Shown here: positions 18,235 through 26,858 of the stretch, piece after piece
How the letters are laid out: each line of letters starts with the position of its first letter
How positions within the stretch are numbered: the first letter of the stretch is position 1
Source: Candidatus Lambdaproteobacteria bacterium RIFOXYD2_FULL_50_16
GTDB taxonomy: Bacteria > SAR324 > XYD2-FULL-50-16
NCBI GenBank assembly: GCA_001783695.1
Contig: MFNE01000009.1
Span: 4,802 to 47,071 of the forward strand
Direction of reading: 5' to 3'
Length of the DNA: 42,270 bases
Translations under genes and position numbers: made by a program
The notes under the pieces: generated by a model
Databases searched by the model: none
Seen by the model: the letters and a program-made list of their open reading frames with translations, nothing else
Told to the model about the DNA's origin: nothing

Positions 18235-20173
18235 GCTGGTTTTATTAGGCTTTTACTTGGTGCTTTTTTTGGGCCTACCGGCGTTGGTTTTGCAACGGGG
18301 GTTTAAGGCCAAAGGCTGGATCCAAAACGGCTCTATTGCCCAGTTAACCCTGTTTGGCTTGGGTTTCCACTTGCCTAGCTTGATCCTCTATCGGTTGGCT
18401 GCCACACCTTTAGGGCTGCCTGTGTGGCCTTATTTTGTTCTGCCATTGGGATTTTTGGTTTGGGCCTTTTTAGAGACCAAAGCGGGCCACTGGGCCCCCA
18501 AGGCAGAGCTTAAGGCTTGGGGCCTAAGCCTGCTTAACGCGCAAACCTTTAAACGGGCCCTCTTTTTTGGGCTAGGTTTGGTGATGATTATTGCCGCAGT
18601 TAAAACCTATAGCTTTCAGCCCATAGAGGATTACTACCAAGACGAACACCAGCGGATGAGTATTGCTCATTTTATTAAGCTCGCCTATCCGCCGCCCGAA
18701 TTCCACGTTTACGCCCCTGATAAAAGTTACCGCTACTATAATTTCTCTGAACTCCTGGTGGCCACGATTAGCCAGTTCACCGGGATTTCCGTAGCCAACC
18801 TCTATTTCAGATTTTTATTAGGTTTTAACTGGACCTTAATCTGGATCGGGTTTTGGGGCATGTCCCATGCCAAAAAAAATCATTCGCCAGGACTCACCTT
18901 TTTGTTGTTTGCTTTCTTTTTTTTCATCCAAGGGGCAGGTGGGCAACAAAAAATATGGCACTTTAATTTTCACCAAAACAGTTTTGCCCTGGCTTGTGTA
19001 CTGCTTAGTTTTTTTGGGCTTTTGCGGTTTTATCATCACCGGCAATTTAACGACTATTTGTGGGCGATTGCAGTCGGGAGTCTGGCGATTGGGACCAAGC
19101 TAGTCGCCTTTGTGCCTTTGGCGGTGGCCATTCCCTGGATTGGGTTAGGAGCCTTTTTAAAGGGTTGGATCTCGTTTCGCCGGTTTTTGGTTGCCGGGAT
19201 TTTGGCGGCCTGTCTTTCTGGAGGTTGGTATTTTGGGGTGGTTCGAAACTATAGTCCTGAAGCCCAACCAAAACTAGCCTATGAATATGAGCCTAGCTTA
19301 AAAAACCATTGGATGTTGCGCGAATCCATTCGCAAGATGAACCTTGTTCCCAACCAACTCTTTAACTATTTAGTGCAAGCGTCCGTCCATCGGTTCGGGG
19401 ACCCGCTTTATTGGTTTTGGACCCCGGTTTTTTTAAACTTGGAATATGTAATTTTACTCTTGGCCGCGGTTTTCTTAGGCCGCCAAAAAAGGGCTGGGCC
19501 CTTAGGGGCAGTATTTTGGGTATTGGTTTTAGGCTGTGTGGCTTCGTTAGAGATTTTTTCCCTCTTTATGTTTGATAAGTCGGGAGGGTCCTTGGCCTAT
19601 TTCCTCTTTTTTGGTTCTTGGGGTTTTTGCGCACTCGCGGCCTACGCCTTTTTGCAGCGCTTTGGTGGGGAAGATTCCCGATTAGGTATGGGTTTGGTGT
19701 TAATTTTGGCCTTTTTGTCGCTGAACCACTACGCCTTAACAGACAGCCAAAACTTTCAACCCCTTACCAACCACTGGCACCATAGCACTTTAGAAATGCA
19801 GGCCTTTAATACGATCAAACACCAAACAAACCCCCAAGACTGGGCGCTTCACAACTATTACCGCACCAACCAGATCTGGTCCTTTGCCTCCTTGGCCGAA
19901 CGTCGAGCGATTATTACTAGTTATTACCCCGGTGCGGTGAATCAAGACCCCCTATACTATGGTACCATCCGTCCCCAGGCCGACCGGTTTTTTAATGATC
20001 AAATGTCCAAAGAGGAGCTAGCCTCCTTTTTAAAGCATTACCCGGCCAAAGCGGTCATGGCTTTAAGAAAAATGGGCTCAGGACCCGATTTGAGCGGGTT
20101 GGGCTTTAAAAAGGTGATGGAGAATAACGAATTGGTACTGTGGATCAAAGAAGAAATTTCGCCAGAAGGCTAG
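18224..20173 (+). CDS. Large multi-TM membrane protein, possible GT-C-type glycosyltransferase
   Basis: Many hydrophobic segments, DEHQ in the first large extracytoplasmic loop, overlaps the cytidylyltransferase gene; fold assignment is inference. Confidence 0.6.
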   Translation: MVFKLVLLGFYLVLFLGLPALVLQRGFKAKGWIQNGSIAQLTLFGLGFHLPSLILYRLAATPLGLPVWPYFVLPLGFLVWAFLETKAGHWAPKAELKAWGLSLLNAQTFKRALFFGLGLVMIIAAVKTYSFQPIEDYYQDEHQRMSIAHFIKLAYPPPEFHVYAPDKSYRYYNFSELLVATISQFTGISVANLYFRFLLGFNWTLIWIGFWGMSHAKKNHSPGLTFLLFAFFFFIQGAGGQQKIWHFNFHQNSFALACVLLSFFGLLRFYHHRQFNDYLWAIAVGSLAIGTKLVAFVPLAVAIPWIGLGAFLKGWISFRRFLVAGILAACLSGGWYFGVVRNYSPEAQPKLAYEYEPSLKNHWMLRESIRKMNLVPNQLFNYLVQASVHRFGDPLYWFWTPVFLNLEYVILLLAAVFLGRQKRAGPLGAVFWVLVLGCVASLEIFSLFMFDKSGGSLAYFLFFGSWGFCALAAYAFLQRFGGEDSRLGMGLVLILAFLSLNHYALTDSQNFQPLTNHWHHSTLEMQAFNTIKHQTNPQDWALHNYYRTNQIWSFASLAERRAIITSYYPGAVNQDPLYYGTIRPQADRFFNDQMSKEELASFLKHYPAKAVMALRKMGSGPDLSGLGFKKVMENNELVLWIKEEISPEG

Positions 20174-20241
20174 AGAGGATTGGCAAAAAGGAGTCTAACC
20201 AGTTAGATTAAGTGAAAAAAGGCTACATTCGGGAAAAAAAT

Positions 20242-20895
20242 ATGAAAATCAAGGTGCTGATTGCAGACGACCATAAGATCATGCGGGACGGCATGAATCT
20301 GTTGATGCAGCGGCTCGAAAATATTGAGGTGGTTGCTGAAGCCGAAAACGGACAGGACGCCGTGCGCCTTGCTCTGGAGACCCAGCCGGACATTGTGTTG
20401 ATGGATATCAACATGCCTGGCATGAACGGAATTGATGCCACCCAAGCGATTTGCCAGCAAAACCCCCATACGCGGGTGATTGCCCTGACCAGCCATACAG
20501 ACAGCAAAATGGTGCAGGAGATGTTTCGCGCGGGGGCCATGGCTTTTTTGGGGAAAAGTTGCACGAACCAAGAGATCTTGACGGCTATTGAGTCGGTCGC
20601 AGAGGATCGGTATTATATATCGGAAGAGATGACCAGTAAGGTTATTGAAGACTTTGTGGTTAAACACATTCCTCAAATAACCGAAGTCTCTGACAAGTTG
20701 ACCAGTCGGGAGAAACAGGTGCTCAAACTGATTGCTGAGGGACATTCGACCAAAGATATTGCAGAGTCCTTAAATCTCTCTTCAAAAACAGTGGGAGCCC
20801 ATCGGGAAAACCTAATGAAAAAATTGAACCTACATAATATCGCTCAACTCACTCGATACGCGATTCAAAAGGGCCTACTTTCGATCCACACTTAA
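20242..20895 (+). CDS. NarL/FixJ-type response regulator (REC + LuxR HTH)
   Basis: KVLIADDHKIMRDGMNLL, DIVLMDINMPGMNGIDAT, LTSREKQVLKLIAEGHSTKDIAESLNLSSKTVGAHRENLMKKL. Confidence 0.93.
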   Translation: MKIKVLIADDHKIMRDGMNLLMQRLENIEVVAEAENGQDAVRLALETQPDIVLMDINMPGMNGIDATQAICQQNPHTRVIALTSHTDSKMVQEMFRAGAMAFLGKSCTNQEILTAIESVAEDRYYISEEMTSKVIEDFVVKHIPQITEVSDKLTSREKQVLKLIAEGHSTKDIAESLNLSSKTVGAHRENLMKKLNLHNIAQLTRYAIQKGLLSIHT

Positions 20896-20900
20896 GAAGG

Positions 20901-20930
20901 GGCTAATGCCCCCAAACTTGGGGCATAGCC
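20901..20930. terminator. Bulged hairpin between convergent genes
   Basis: GGCT-A-ATGCCCC-CAAACTT-GGGGCAT-AGCC, 11 bp stem with 1-nt bulge, between the LuxR-type regulator and hemerythrin stops; no immediate U-tract. Confidence 0.65.
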
Positions 20931-21337
20931 TACTTGACCCCTTTTTCCTCAAACAAGGGCAAGTACTTTTCGTCTTCGCCTAAGATATGATCGATTAGCC
21001 ATTGGGTCAAAAAGTTCAGCAAATCAGAAGCCACCCCGAAATTACCTTTTGAGTCAAATTTAGACCTAAGCGCTTTCATATTAGTAATAAACAAATCGTG
21101 TAGGGCTAAATGCTGGGAACTGTTAGCATATTGGTATTGTGAAAAGAGCTGTTCTTCGTGGCCGAAGTGAAATAGGGTATATTCTAAAAGCCCATCAAAG
21201 ATCGGGGTCAACACCTCTTTTGATTTCCCTTTGCTTAAGGCGGTTTCTAGGTCGGCAATATAACCAAACAATCTTTGGTGTTCGTCGTCGATCGACTTAA
21301 TCCCGGTTGCTAGAGATTCATCCCATCCAATATCCAT
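20930..21337 (-). CDS. Bacteriohemerythrin
   Basis: IGWDESLATGIKSIDDEHQRLF, FHFGHEEQLF, HLALHDLF, HILGEDEKYLPLF. Confidence 0.92.
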   Translation of the reverse strand: MDIGWDESLATGIKSIDDEHQRLFGYIADLETALSKGKSKEVLTPIFDGLLEYTLFHFGHEEQLFSQYQYANSSQHLALHDLFITNMKALRSKFDSKGNFGVASDLLNFLTQWLIDHILGEDEKYLPLFEEKGVK

Positions 21338-21361
21338 CCTCTCCTCCTGCCCCTTTTTGGC

Positions 21362-21772
21362 TTATTTAACCCCGTTTTTGTTAAACAAGGGTAGATATTT
21401 CCGATCTTCACCCATCACGTGTTCAATTAACCAATCGTTTAAAAAGTTCATTACATCCACCCCAATCATAAAGTTAGATTGAGCGTCGAATTGGCTTTTT
21501 AGGACAGCCATTTTGTCGGTAAAAAGGTCATGTTTGGCTAAATGGGCGGCCCGGTTTTCGTATCCAAGTTCTTCAAAGAGTCGGGCTTCGTGGCCAAAGT
21601 GATTATTGGTATAGTCGATCAATCCCGCGAAGATTTGTCCTAAGGCGCTGCTCGACTGGCCTTTGGTCATTGCTTTTTGCAATTGGTCGATCATCTCAAA
21701 AAGCTTTTGGTGCTCACGATCGATCGACTCGATGCCCAACGCCATCTTTTCATTCCATCCAAACTTGCTCAT
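21362..21772 (-). CDS. Bacteriohemerythrin (paralogue)
   Basis: FGWNEKMALGIESIDREHQKLFEMI, NHFGHEARLFEELGY, HLAKHDLF, HVMGEDRKYLPLF. Confidence 0.92.
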   Translation of the reverse strand: MSKFGWNEKMALGIESIDREHQKLFEMIDQLQKAMTKGQSSSALGQIFAGLIDYTNNHFGHEARLFEELGYENRAAHLAKHDLFTDKMAVLKSQFDAQSNFMIGVDVMNFLNDWLIEHVMGEDRKYLPLFNKNGVK

Positions 21773-21990
21773 ACTACTCTAAAGCTAGAGGTTTGCAAAG
21801 GATTGTTTATAATCCACCTTTGCCCTTTTGAAAAGCCAAAACGACGCTTTTTTATAAGGGTGGTCCGCTTACCTGGCGTAGAGCCGGGCTTTTCCTTGAT
21901 CCTTTGCTAAGGTTGGTTTAACCCTAGGTAACCGGGGTGTGACCTTTGGGTCTATTGATCCCCCATAATTATAGGTGATGGAGCCCTAAA

Positions 21991-23343
21991 ATGGAAGTGA
22001 TAGAACAGGTGGTCGGTTGGCTAAACGGGCTGGTCTGGGGGCCTTTGATGTTGGTGTTAATCTTGGGAACAGGCCTGTATTTAATGGCTGGGCTAAAAGG
22101 GTTTCCGCTGCGTAATCTGGGCCGCGGGTTTGGCTTGCTGTGGGCCGGGCGCAAGGGCAGCGGCCAAGGGGATATTACTCCCTGGGGCGCGTTGATGACC
22201 GCCTTGGCGGCAACCATTGGCACGGGCAACATCGCTGGGGTAGCGACCGCTATTTTTTTAGGCGGGCCTGGGGCGCTGTTTTGGATGTGGTGTACCGCCC
22301 TATTGGGCATGGCGACCAGCTATTCAGAGGCGGTTTTGGCGGTTAAATACCGGGAGGTGGACCAGCGCGGCGAGCATGTGGGTGGGCCTATGTATTACAT
22401 CCGCAAGGGATTGAGTGAGGCGGGGCCACTCTGGGCCAAGCCGTTAGCCAAACCTTTGGGGCTGGCCTTTGCTTTTTTCGCCATTTTTGCGGGCTTTGGA
22501 ATTGGTAACGGGGTTCAGGCGAACAGTGTTGCCGCGGTACTTTATTCGAGTTTGCAGGTCCCTTTCTGGGTCAGTGGGTTAGTGATGGCGGTCTTGGTGG
22601 GGTTGGTGCTTTTAGGGGGCATTAAACGTATTGCCCAGGTCTCAAGTAAACTGGTTCCCTTAATGGCAATTTTGTATGTGGGTGGGGGGCTGGTGATTAT
22701 AGCTCTAAATATTGGGCAGGTTCCAGGGGTTCTCGCTCTAATCTTTACCGAGGCCTTCAGCCCTACCGCCGCCCAAGGCGGCTTTGCGGGGGCAACGATC
22801 TGGATGGGGATGAGATATGGGGTGGCTAGGGGGGTGTTTTCTAATGAGGCCGGGCTAGGTTCGGCACCAATCGCCCACGCCGCCGCCAAAACCGAAGGCC
22901 CGGTCACCCAAGGCATGGTGGCTATGTTGGGCTGTTTTATTGACACCATCTTGGTTTGTACGGTGACCGGGCTGGTGATCTTGATAACCGGGGCTTGGAC
23001 CAGCGGGCAGACGGGCTCGGCATTGTCGGCGCTGGCCTTTGAAGCTGGTATAGGGGTTTGGGGGACAGCGACCGTGACCATAGGGTTGGTGCTTTTTGCT
23101 TTTACGACCTTGATTGGTTGGAGCTTTTATGGAGAAAAGGCCGCCGAATTCCTCTTTGGGGAACGCTCGATTTTGCCTTACCGCATCGCTTGGGTCTTGA
23201 TGGTGCCTGTCGGGGCCTTGGTTAAGCTCGATTTTATTTGGCTCCTCGCCGACACCTTAAACGCTTTGATGGCCATCCCCAACCTGATTGCCTTAGGGCT
23301 CTTAGGCCCTTTGATCTTTAAACTCACCCGGGAACGGCGGTGA
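21991..23343 (+). CDS. Alanine/glycine:cation symporter (AGCS family)
   Basis: DITPWGALMTALAATIGTGNIAGVATAIFLGGPGALFWMW, GGPMYYIRKGL, VARGVFSNEAGLGSAPIAHAAA. Confidence 0.93.
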   Translation: MEVIEQVVGWLNGLVWGPLMLVLILGTGLYLMAGLKGFPLRNLGRGFGLLWAGRKGSGQGDITPWGALMTALAATIGTGNIAGVATAIFLGGPGALFWMWCTALLGMATSYSEAVLAVKYREVDQRGEHVGGPMYYIRKGLSEAGPLWAKPLAKPLGLAFAFFAIFAGFGIGNGVQANSVAAVLYSSLQVPFWVSGLVMAVLVGLVLLGGIKRIAQVSSKLVPLMAILYVGGGLVIIALNIGQVPGVLALIFTEAFSPTAAQGGFAGATIWMGMRYGVARGVFSNEAGLGSAPIAHAAAKTEGPVTQGMVAMLGCFIDTILVCTVTGLVILITGAWTSGQTGSALSALAFEAGIGVWGTATVTIGLVLFAFTTLIGWSFYGEKAAEFLFGERSILPYRIAWVLMVPVGALVKLDFIWLLADTLNALMAIPNLIALGLLGPLIFKLTRERR

Positions 23344-24227
23344 AATTCGTTTGGGCCTTGGGCCTGTTTATTCTGCCTTGGACGACGCTGGCGTTTGAGG
23401 GAGCGGGGGCCTTTAAAAACATTGAAACCCAAATGGGCTTTGGTCCCCGTTATGTGACCAGCGAGGGCCAGAAAAAGGCGCGGGCTTGGCTTAAAAAAGA
23501 GGTGGGCCAGCTCGCGGAAGTGGCCGAGGTTCACGCCTGGAAACACCAAGACGCCCATGGGAAGGTTTACGCCTTAGAAAACCTAATCTTCCGTTTTAAC
23601 CCGCAAGCCAAACGCCGGGTGATCCTAGGCAGCCACTATGACAGCCGTCACTATCCAGACCAAGACGAAACCGATCCTTACGCCCCCTTTTTAGGGGCTA
23701 ACGATGGGGCCAGCGGGGTGGCGGTCTTGGTGGAATTGGCCAGGGACTTAAGGCGGGACGCGAAAAACTGGGATTTTGGGGTGGATTTGATCTTTTTTGA
23801 CGCCGAAGAGGGAGAGCTAGACCCCAAGCCCCGCCGCTGGCGGCCGATTGGCTCGATTCAGTTTGCCGAGGAATTGGGGAAATACTACCCCAAGGCCAAG
23901 CCTGAATTGGCGATCGTGATCGACATGGTTTGCGATAAAGATTTGCAACTTAAATTGGAGCAATTTTCGATCGATTCGGCGAGTGGCGAGGTTTGGCGGC
24001 TCTGGCAAATCGGCAGCAAACATTCCCCCGGTTTTATTCCCGAAATGGGCTACCGCATCTACGACGACCATTGGGCCCTGATCCAAAAAGGAATCCCTTC
24101 TATGCTCCTAATCGACTTCGACTACCCCCCCTTCCACACCCAAAAAGACCTAATCGACCAATGCTCCATACAGTCACTGGAAGCCGTCGGCCAAACCCTG
24201 CTGGAGTTTTTGAAGGGGAAGAGGTAG
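23340..24227 (+). CDS. M28-family zinc peptidase / glutaminyl-peptide cyclotransferase-like, exported
   Basis: VILGSHYDSRHY...APFLGANDGASGVAVLVELARDL, DLIFFDAEEGEL, YDDHWALIQKGIPSMLLIDFDYPPFHTQKD; GTG start overlaps preceding stop. Confidence 0.82.
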   Translation: MKFVWALGLFILPWTTLAFEGAGAFKNIETQMGFGPRYVTSEGQKKARAWLKKEVGQLAEVAEVHAWKHQDAHGKVYALENLIFRFNPQAKRRVILGSHYDSRHYPDQDETDPYAPFLGANDGASGVAVLVELARDLRRDAKNWDFGVDLIFFDAEEGELDPKPRRWRPIGSIQFAEELGKYYPKAKPELAIVIDMVCDKDLQLKLEQFSIDSASGEVWRLWQIGSKHSPGFIPEMGYRIYDDHWALIQKGIPSMLLIDFDYPPFHTQKDLIDQCSIQSLEAVGQTLLEFLKGKR

Positions 24228-24259
24228 GGGGGGCTTGAAAATTATTATTGATTGTGATG

Positions 24260-24288
24260 TTTTTAATAACCAAAATGGTTAATAAAAA
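24260..24288. promoter_or_regulatory. Candidate TA-module operator: TTTTTA-a-TAACCA-AAA-TGGTTA-a-TAAAAA
   Basis: Two 6-bp arms each side of a single A.A mismatch, ending 1 nt before the likely higB ATG at 24290. Confidence 0.65.
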
Positions 24289-24289
24289 T

Positions 24290-24626
24290 ATGGAAATATA
24301 CTTTAGCCCTAGTTCACTCGAGAAGTTGATTAACAAAGATGACAAGTTACGCAAAAAATACGGAACCAAACAAACAGACCTTATTCGGCGAAGGCTCGAC
24401 GAGCTGGAAGCGGCGGCAAACTTAGAGGAATTAACCAAGATTCCTTGGCTAAAGGTTCATCCGTTAAAACATAACCGGGCGGGGCAAGGGTCGGTTAATT
24501 TAGATGGGGATTGGCGGTTTTTTTATTCCGAAACCAAACAAGCAACTGCCTTCGGGAGGGCTGGTTCTAAAAGCAGCGACCGCAGTTGAATTACAAGAAA
24601 TCGTTGATTATCCCCCTAAAAGCTAG
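24290..24626 (+). pseudogene. HigB/RelE-type toxin, frameshifted
   Basis: MEIYFSPSSLEKLINKDDKLRKKYGTKQTDLIRRRLDELEAAANLEELTKIPWLKVHPLKHNRAGQGSVNLDGDWRFFY in frame 0; expected C-terminal GGLVLKAATAVELQEIVDY is found only in the +1 frame (stop TAG 24624-24626). Confidence 0.75.
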
Positions 24627-24642
24627 GGGAGAAGGGGCAAAC

Positions 24643-24933
24643 ATGAACGCTAGAAAAACAACCCAATACCGGCCAGATCGGGTTTCGCCACCGGGCCATA
24701 GCTTGCGCGAAGCACTGGAAAGCATGGGCATTTCTCAATTTGAACTAGCCCAGAGGTCCGGGGAAACGCCTAAATATATTAGTGACCTAATTAACGCCAA
24801 GGCGCTGATTTCACCTGAATTTGCGCTTCAGTTGGAGTCAATATTGGGCGTTCCGTCCCAATTCTGGATTAAGCGAGAAAAACGCTATCAGGAAAACAAT
24901 ACAGAACCCTACCCCGCAATAGGCCGATTATAA
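24643..24933 (+). CDS. HigA-type HTH antitoxin, possibly C-terminally truncated
   Basis: QYRPDRVSPPGHSLREALESMGISQFELAQRSGETPKYISDLINAKALISPEFALQLESILGVPSQFWIKREKRYQ; runs 25 nt into the convergent mgsA 3' end. Confidence 0.82.
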   Translation: MNARKTTQYRPDRVSPPGHSLREALESMGISQFELAQRSGETPKYISDLINAKALISPEFALQLESILGVPSQFWIKREKRYQENNTEPYPAIGRL

Positions 24934-25364
24934 TGGTTGGAGTAGTCGATGATTTGGCGGGTGTATTCGCCGTCCATGAGGCTGGAGGAGATCAAAAAGT
25001 CGGCGGTGGCGCGGTTGCAGGCCATGGGGATGTTCCAGAGGACCGCGAGGCGGAGCAGGGCCTTGACATCGGTGTCGTGGGGCTGGGCGGCTAGGGGATC
25101 CCAGAAGAAAAAGAGGAAGTCGAGTTTCGCTTCGGTGATCATGGCCCCAATCTGGGAATCGCCGCCTAAAGGACCGGACACCAGGGAGGTGACCTTTAAG
25201 CCCACCTCTTTTTCCAACAAGGCCCCAGTGGTCCCGGTTGCCCAGAGGAGGTGCTTCTCTAAGATCACCTTGTTAAAGCGTGACCATTCAACCAAAACCT
25301 TTTTGCGGTTGTCGTGGGCGACCAGCGCAATCCGTTTGACCTTATCGATTTTCCGATTTTTCAT
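24909..25364 (-). CDS. mgsA: Methylglyoxal synthase
   Basis: IALVAHDNRK, LWATGTTGALLEKEVGL, SGPLGGDSQIGAMITEAKLDFLFFFWDPLAAQPHDTDVKALLRLAVLWNIPMACNRATADFLI. Confidence 0.95.
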   Translation of the reverse strand: MKNRKIDKVKRIALVAHDNRKKVLVEWSRFNKVILEKHLLWATGTTGALLEKEVGLKVTSLVSGPLGGDSQIGAMITEAKLDFLFFFWDPLAAQPHDTDVKALLRLAVLWNIPMACNRATADFLISSSLMDGEYTRQIIDYSNHYNRPIAG

Positions 25365-25515
25365 AAAACCCAGGGGGTGAGGATTTTTTAACTATAGTTT
25401 AGGACCTGTAGCCGCCTCGGACAACCTTTATTATCCGATTTTGGGCCTCTGACTACTAAGTTTGATTTTTTGCCTGTGCCCGTTAACTGGGATTTGAGGT
25501 TTTTTTTTGTTTAAG

Positions 25516-25547
25516 TTAGGTTGTAACTTATGAGAGGGACAACCTAA
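25516..25547. promoter_or_regulatory. Perfect 9-bp inverted repeat TTAGGTTGT-N14-ACAACCTAA directly before the methyltransferase RBS
   Basis: Read directly; GGGGAG Shine-Dalgarno and ATG 25560 follow immediately. Confidence 0.7.
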
Positions 25548-25559
25548 ACGGGGAGCCGC

Positions 25560-26183
25560 ATGGAATCTTTTTATAAAAAGTGGTTTTTCCCACACCTGAT
25601 GGACCTGGCCTTAGGGGGCGAGCCCTTTAGTGGGCTTAGAGGTGAGTTGCTGTCTCGAGCGAGGGGGGAGGTTTTAGAGATTGGTTTGGGTACGGGGCTT
25701 AATTTGGCTCACTATCCTAAAACGGTAAAACAGGTTCACGGGGTGGAGCCCAGCGAGGCTATGCTTGGCCGGGCGCAAAAACGCATTGAGGCTTCGGGTC
25801 TGAGTGTCACCTCTTATTTGGGCGGAGCCGAGGAATTGCCTTTTGAGGACCAGCGGTTTGATCAGGTGGTTTCCTCCTGGACCCTGTGTAGCATTGCCGA
25901 TCTACCAGCGGCCCTGCGCGAGATCAAACGGGTGCTGAAGCCGACGGGAATCTTTTTTTTCGTCGAACACGGGGCCCACCCCAATTGGCGGGTCAGGAAG
26001 TGGCAAGATCGGCTCAATCCCCTCCACCAACATATCTCTGGCGGTTGCAACCTAAACCGCGACTTTGCCACTTTGCTACGGGCCCAAGGTTTTTGCTTTG
26101 AGAACCTTAGCTGCTTTGAACTGCCCGGTGAGCCGAAACTCTTTAACTACCACTACTTCGGCACGGCTCGGATTTTAGAGTAG
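25560..26183 (+). CDS. Class I SAM-dependent methyltransferase (METTL7-like)
   Basis: VLEIGLGTGLNLAHYP, GVEPSEAML, VVSSWTLCSIADLPAALREIKRVLKPTGIFFFVEHGAHPN, GCNLNRDF. Confidence 0.88.
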   Translation: MESFYKKWFFPHLMDLALGGEPFSGLRGELLSRARGEVLEIGLGTGLNLAHYPKTVKQVHGVEPSEAMLGRAQKRIEASGLSVTSYLGGAEELPFEDQRFDQVVSSWTLCSIADLPAALREIKRVLKPTGIFFFVEHGAHPNWRVRKWQDRLNPLHQHISGGCNLNRDFATLLRAQGFCFENLSCFELPGEPKLFNYHYFGTARILE

Positions 26184-26185
26184 GA

Positions 26186-26785
26186 TTATATTTTGTAATC
26201 AAGCCCCAACCAGCCGACGGAGTCGTTATAACTTCCGGCAGCAAAGCCGGGGAAGGTCACCGAAGTTTGGCTGAGCCTATACCCTATGATCAGGCCCCAA
26301 GGGTTACCCATAGGCCAAGTCCAGTCGAGGTTGATATTTTGGCCCGATACGGATGAAGCCTTGCGATTAAATTGGCTGCAAACGGGGTTGTCATAGACGA
26401 TTTCCGCCGTTCCAGAACGCAACAACCCAAAACCCAAGGTGAAGGGGGACTTGTCGCCGAAACTATAATTGAGGTTTAGGTAATCTAGTTCGACAAGGGT
26501 GTCAGTGCCCGAATAATATTGGTAATACTTAAAGGTGGTGTCTGCTTTGTAAAAGTGGCGCTCTTTAGAGACCCCAAAGCCCCAACCACTTTTAAACCGT
26601 AGGCCGACATCAAACCCCGAGGCCCGCCGAGATTGGTTTTCGATCAAATAAGTGCTGTCTTCAAAATTGGCCCTTGGGTGAGAGGAGGGTTCGGGGGTCA
26701 AAAACCGCAAAGCTTGAATCTGTGCTTGGGCAGGGAGGCTCCATAACAAAAGAGCGATTAGGCTTAAACAAATTCGGGTTCGCAT
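26186..26785 (-). CDS. Exported beta-barrel-like outer membrane protein, unknown function
   Basis: Signal peptide MRTRICLSLIALLLWSLPAQAQ from ATG 26785; alternating aromatic/Gly beta strands, terminal GWLGLDYKI. Confidence 0.6.
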   Translation of the reverse strand: MRTRICLSLIALLLWSLPAQAQIQALRFLTPEPSSHPRANFEDSTYLIENQSRRASGFDVGLRFKSGWGFGVSKERHFYKADTTFKYYQYYSGTDTLVELDYLNLNYSFGDKSPFTLGFGLLRSGTAEIVYDNPVCSQFNRKASSVSGQNINLDWTWPMGNPWGLIIGYRLSQTSVTFPGFAAGSYNDSVGWLGLDYKI

Positions 26786-26858
26786 CTGGCCTCTGGTTTT
26801 TAAGGGAACGGTTTTAGAGTACGATATGCAAAAAACCGGCCCCAACCCATAAAATACG

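Noticed and set aside
21677-21910. ORF ending RVVRLPGVEPGFSLILC, a pattern that sometimes marks a tRNA being translated
   Set aside because: Neither strand of 21840-21910 contains a GGTTCRANNCC T-arm or a foldable cloverleaf that I could find, and the ORF is antisense to a hemerythrin.
21773-21990. Possible glycine riboswitch before the AGCS symporter
   Set aside because: Searched for GGAGAG and CCGAAGG-type aptamer core; not present.
22542-23081. 179-aa minus-strand ORF inside the AGCS gene
   Set aside because: Antisense to a well supported transporter; composition (P/A/T-rich) typical of reverse-frame artefacts.
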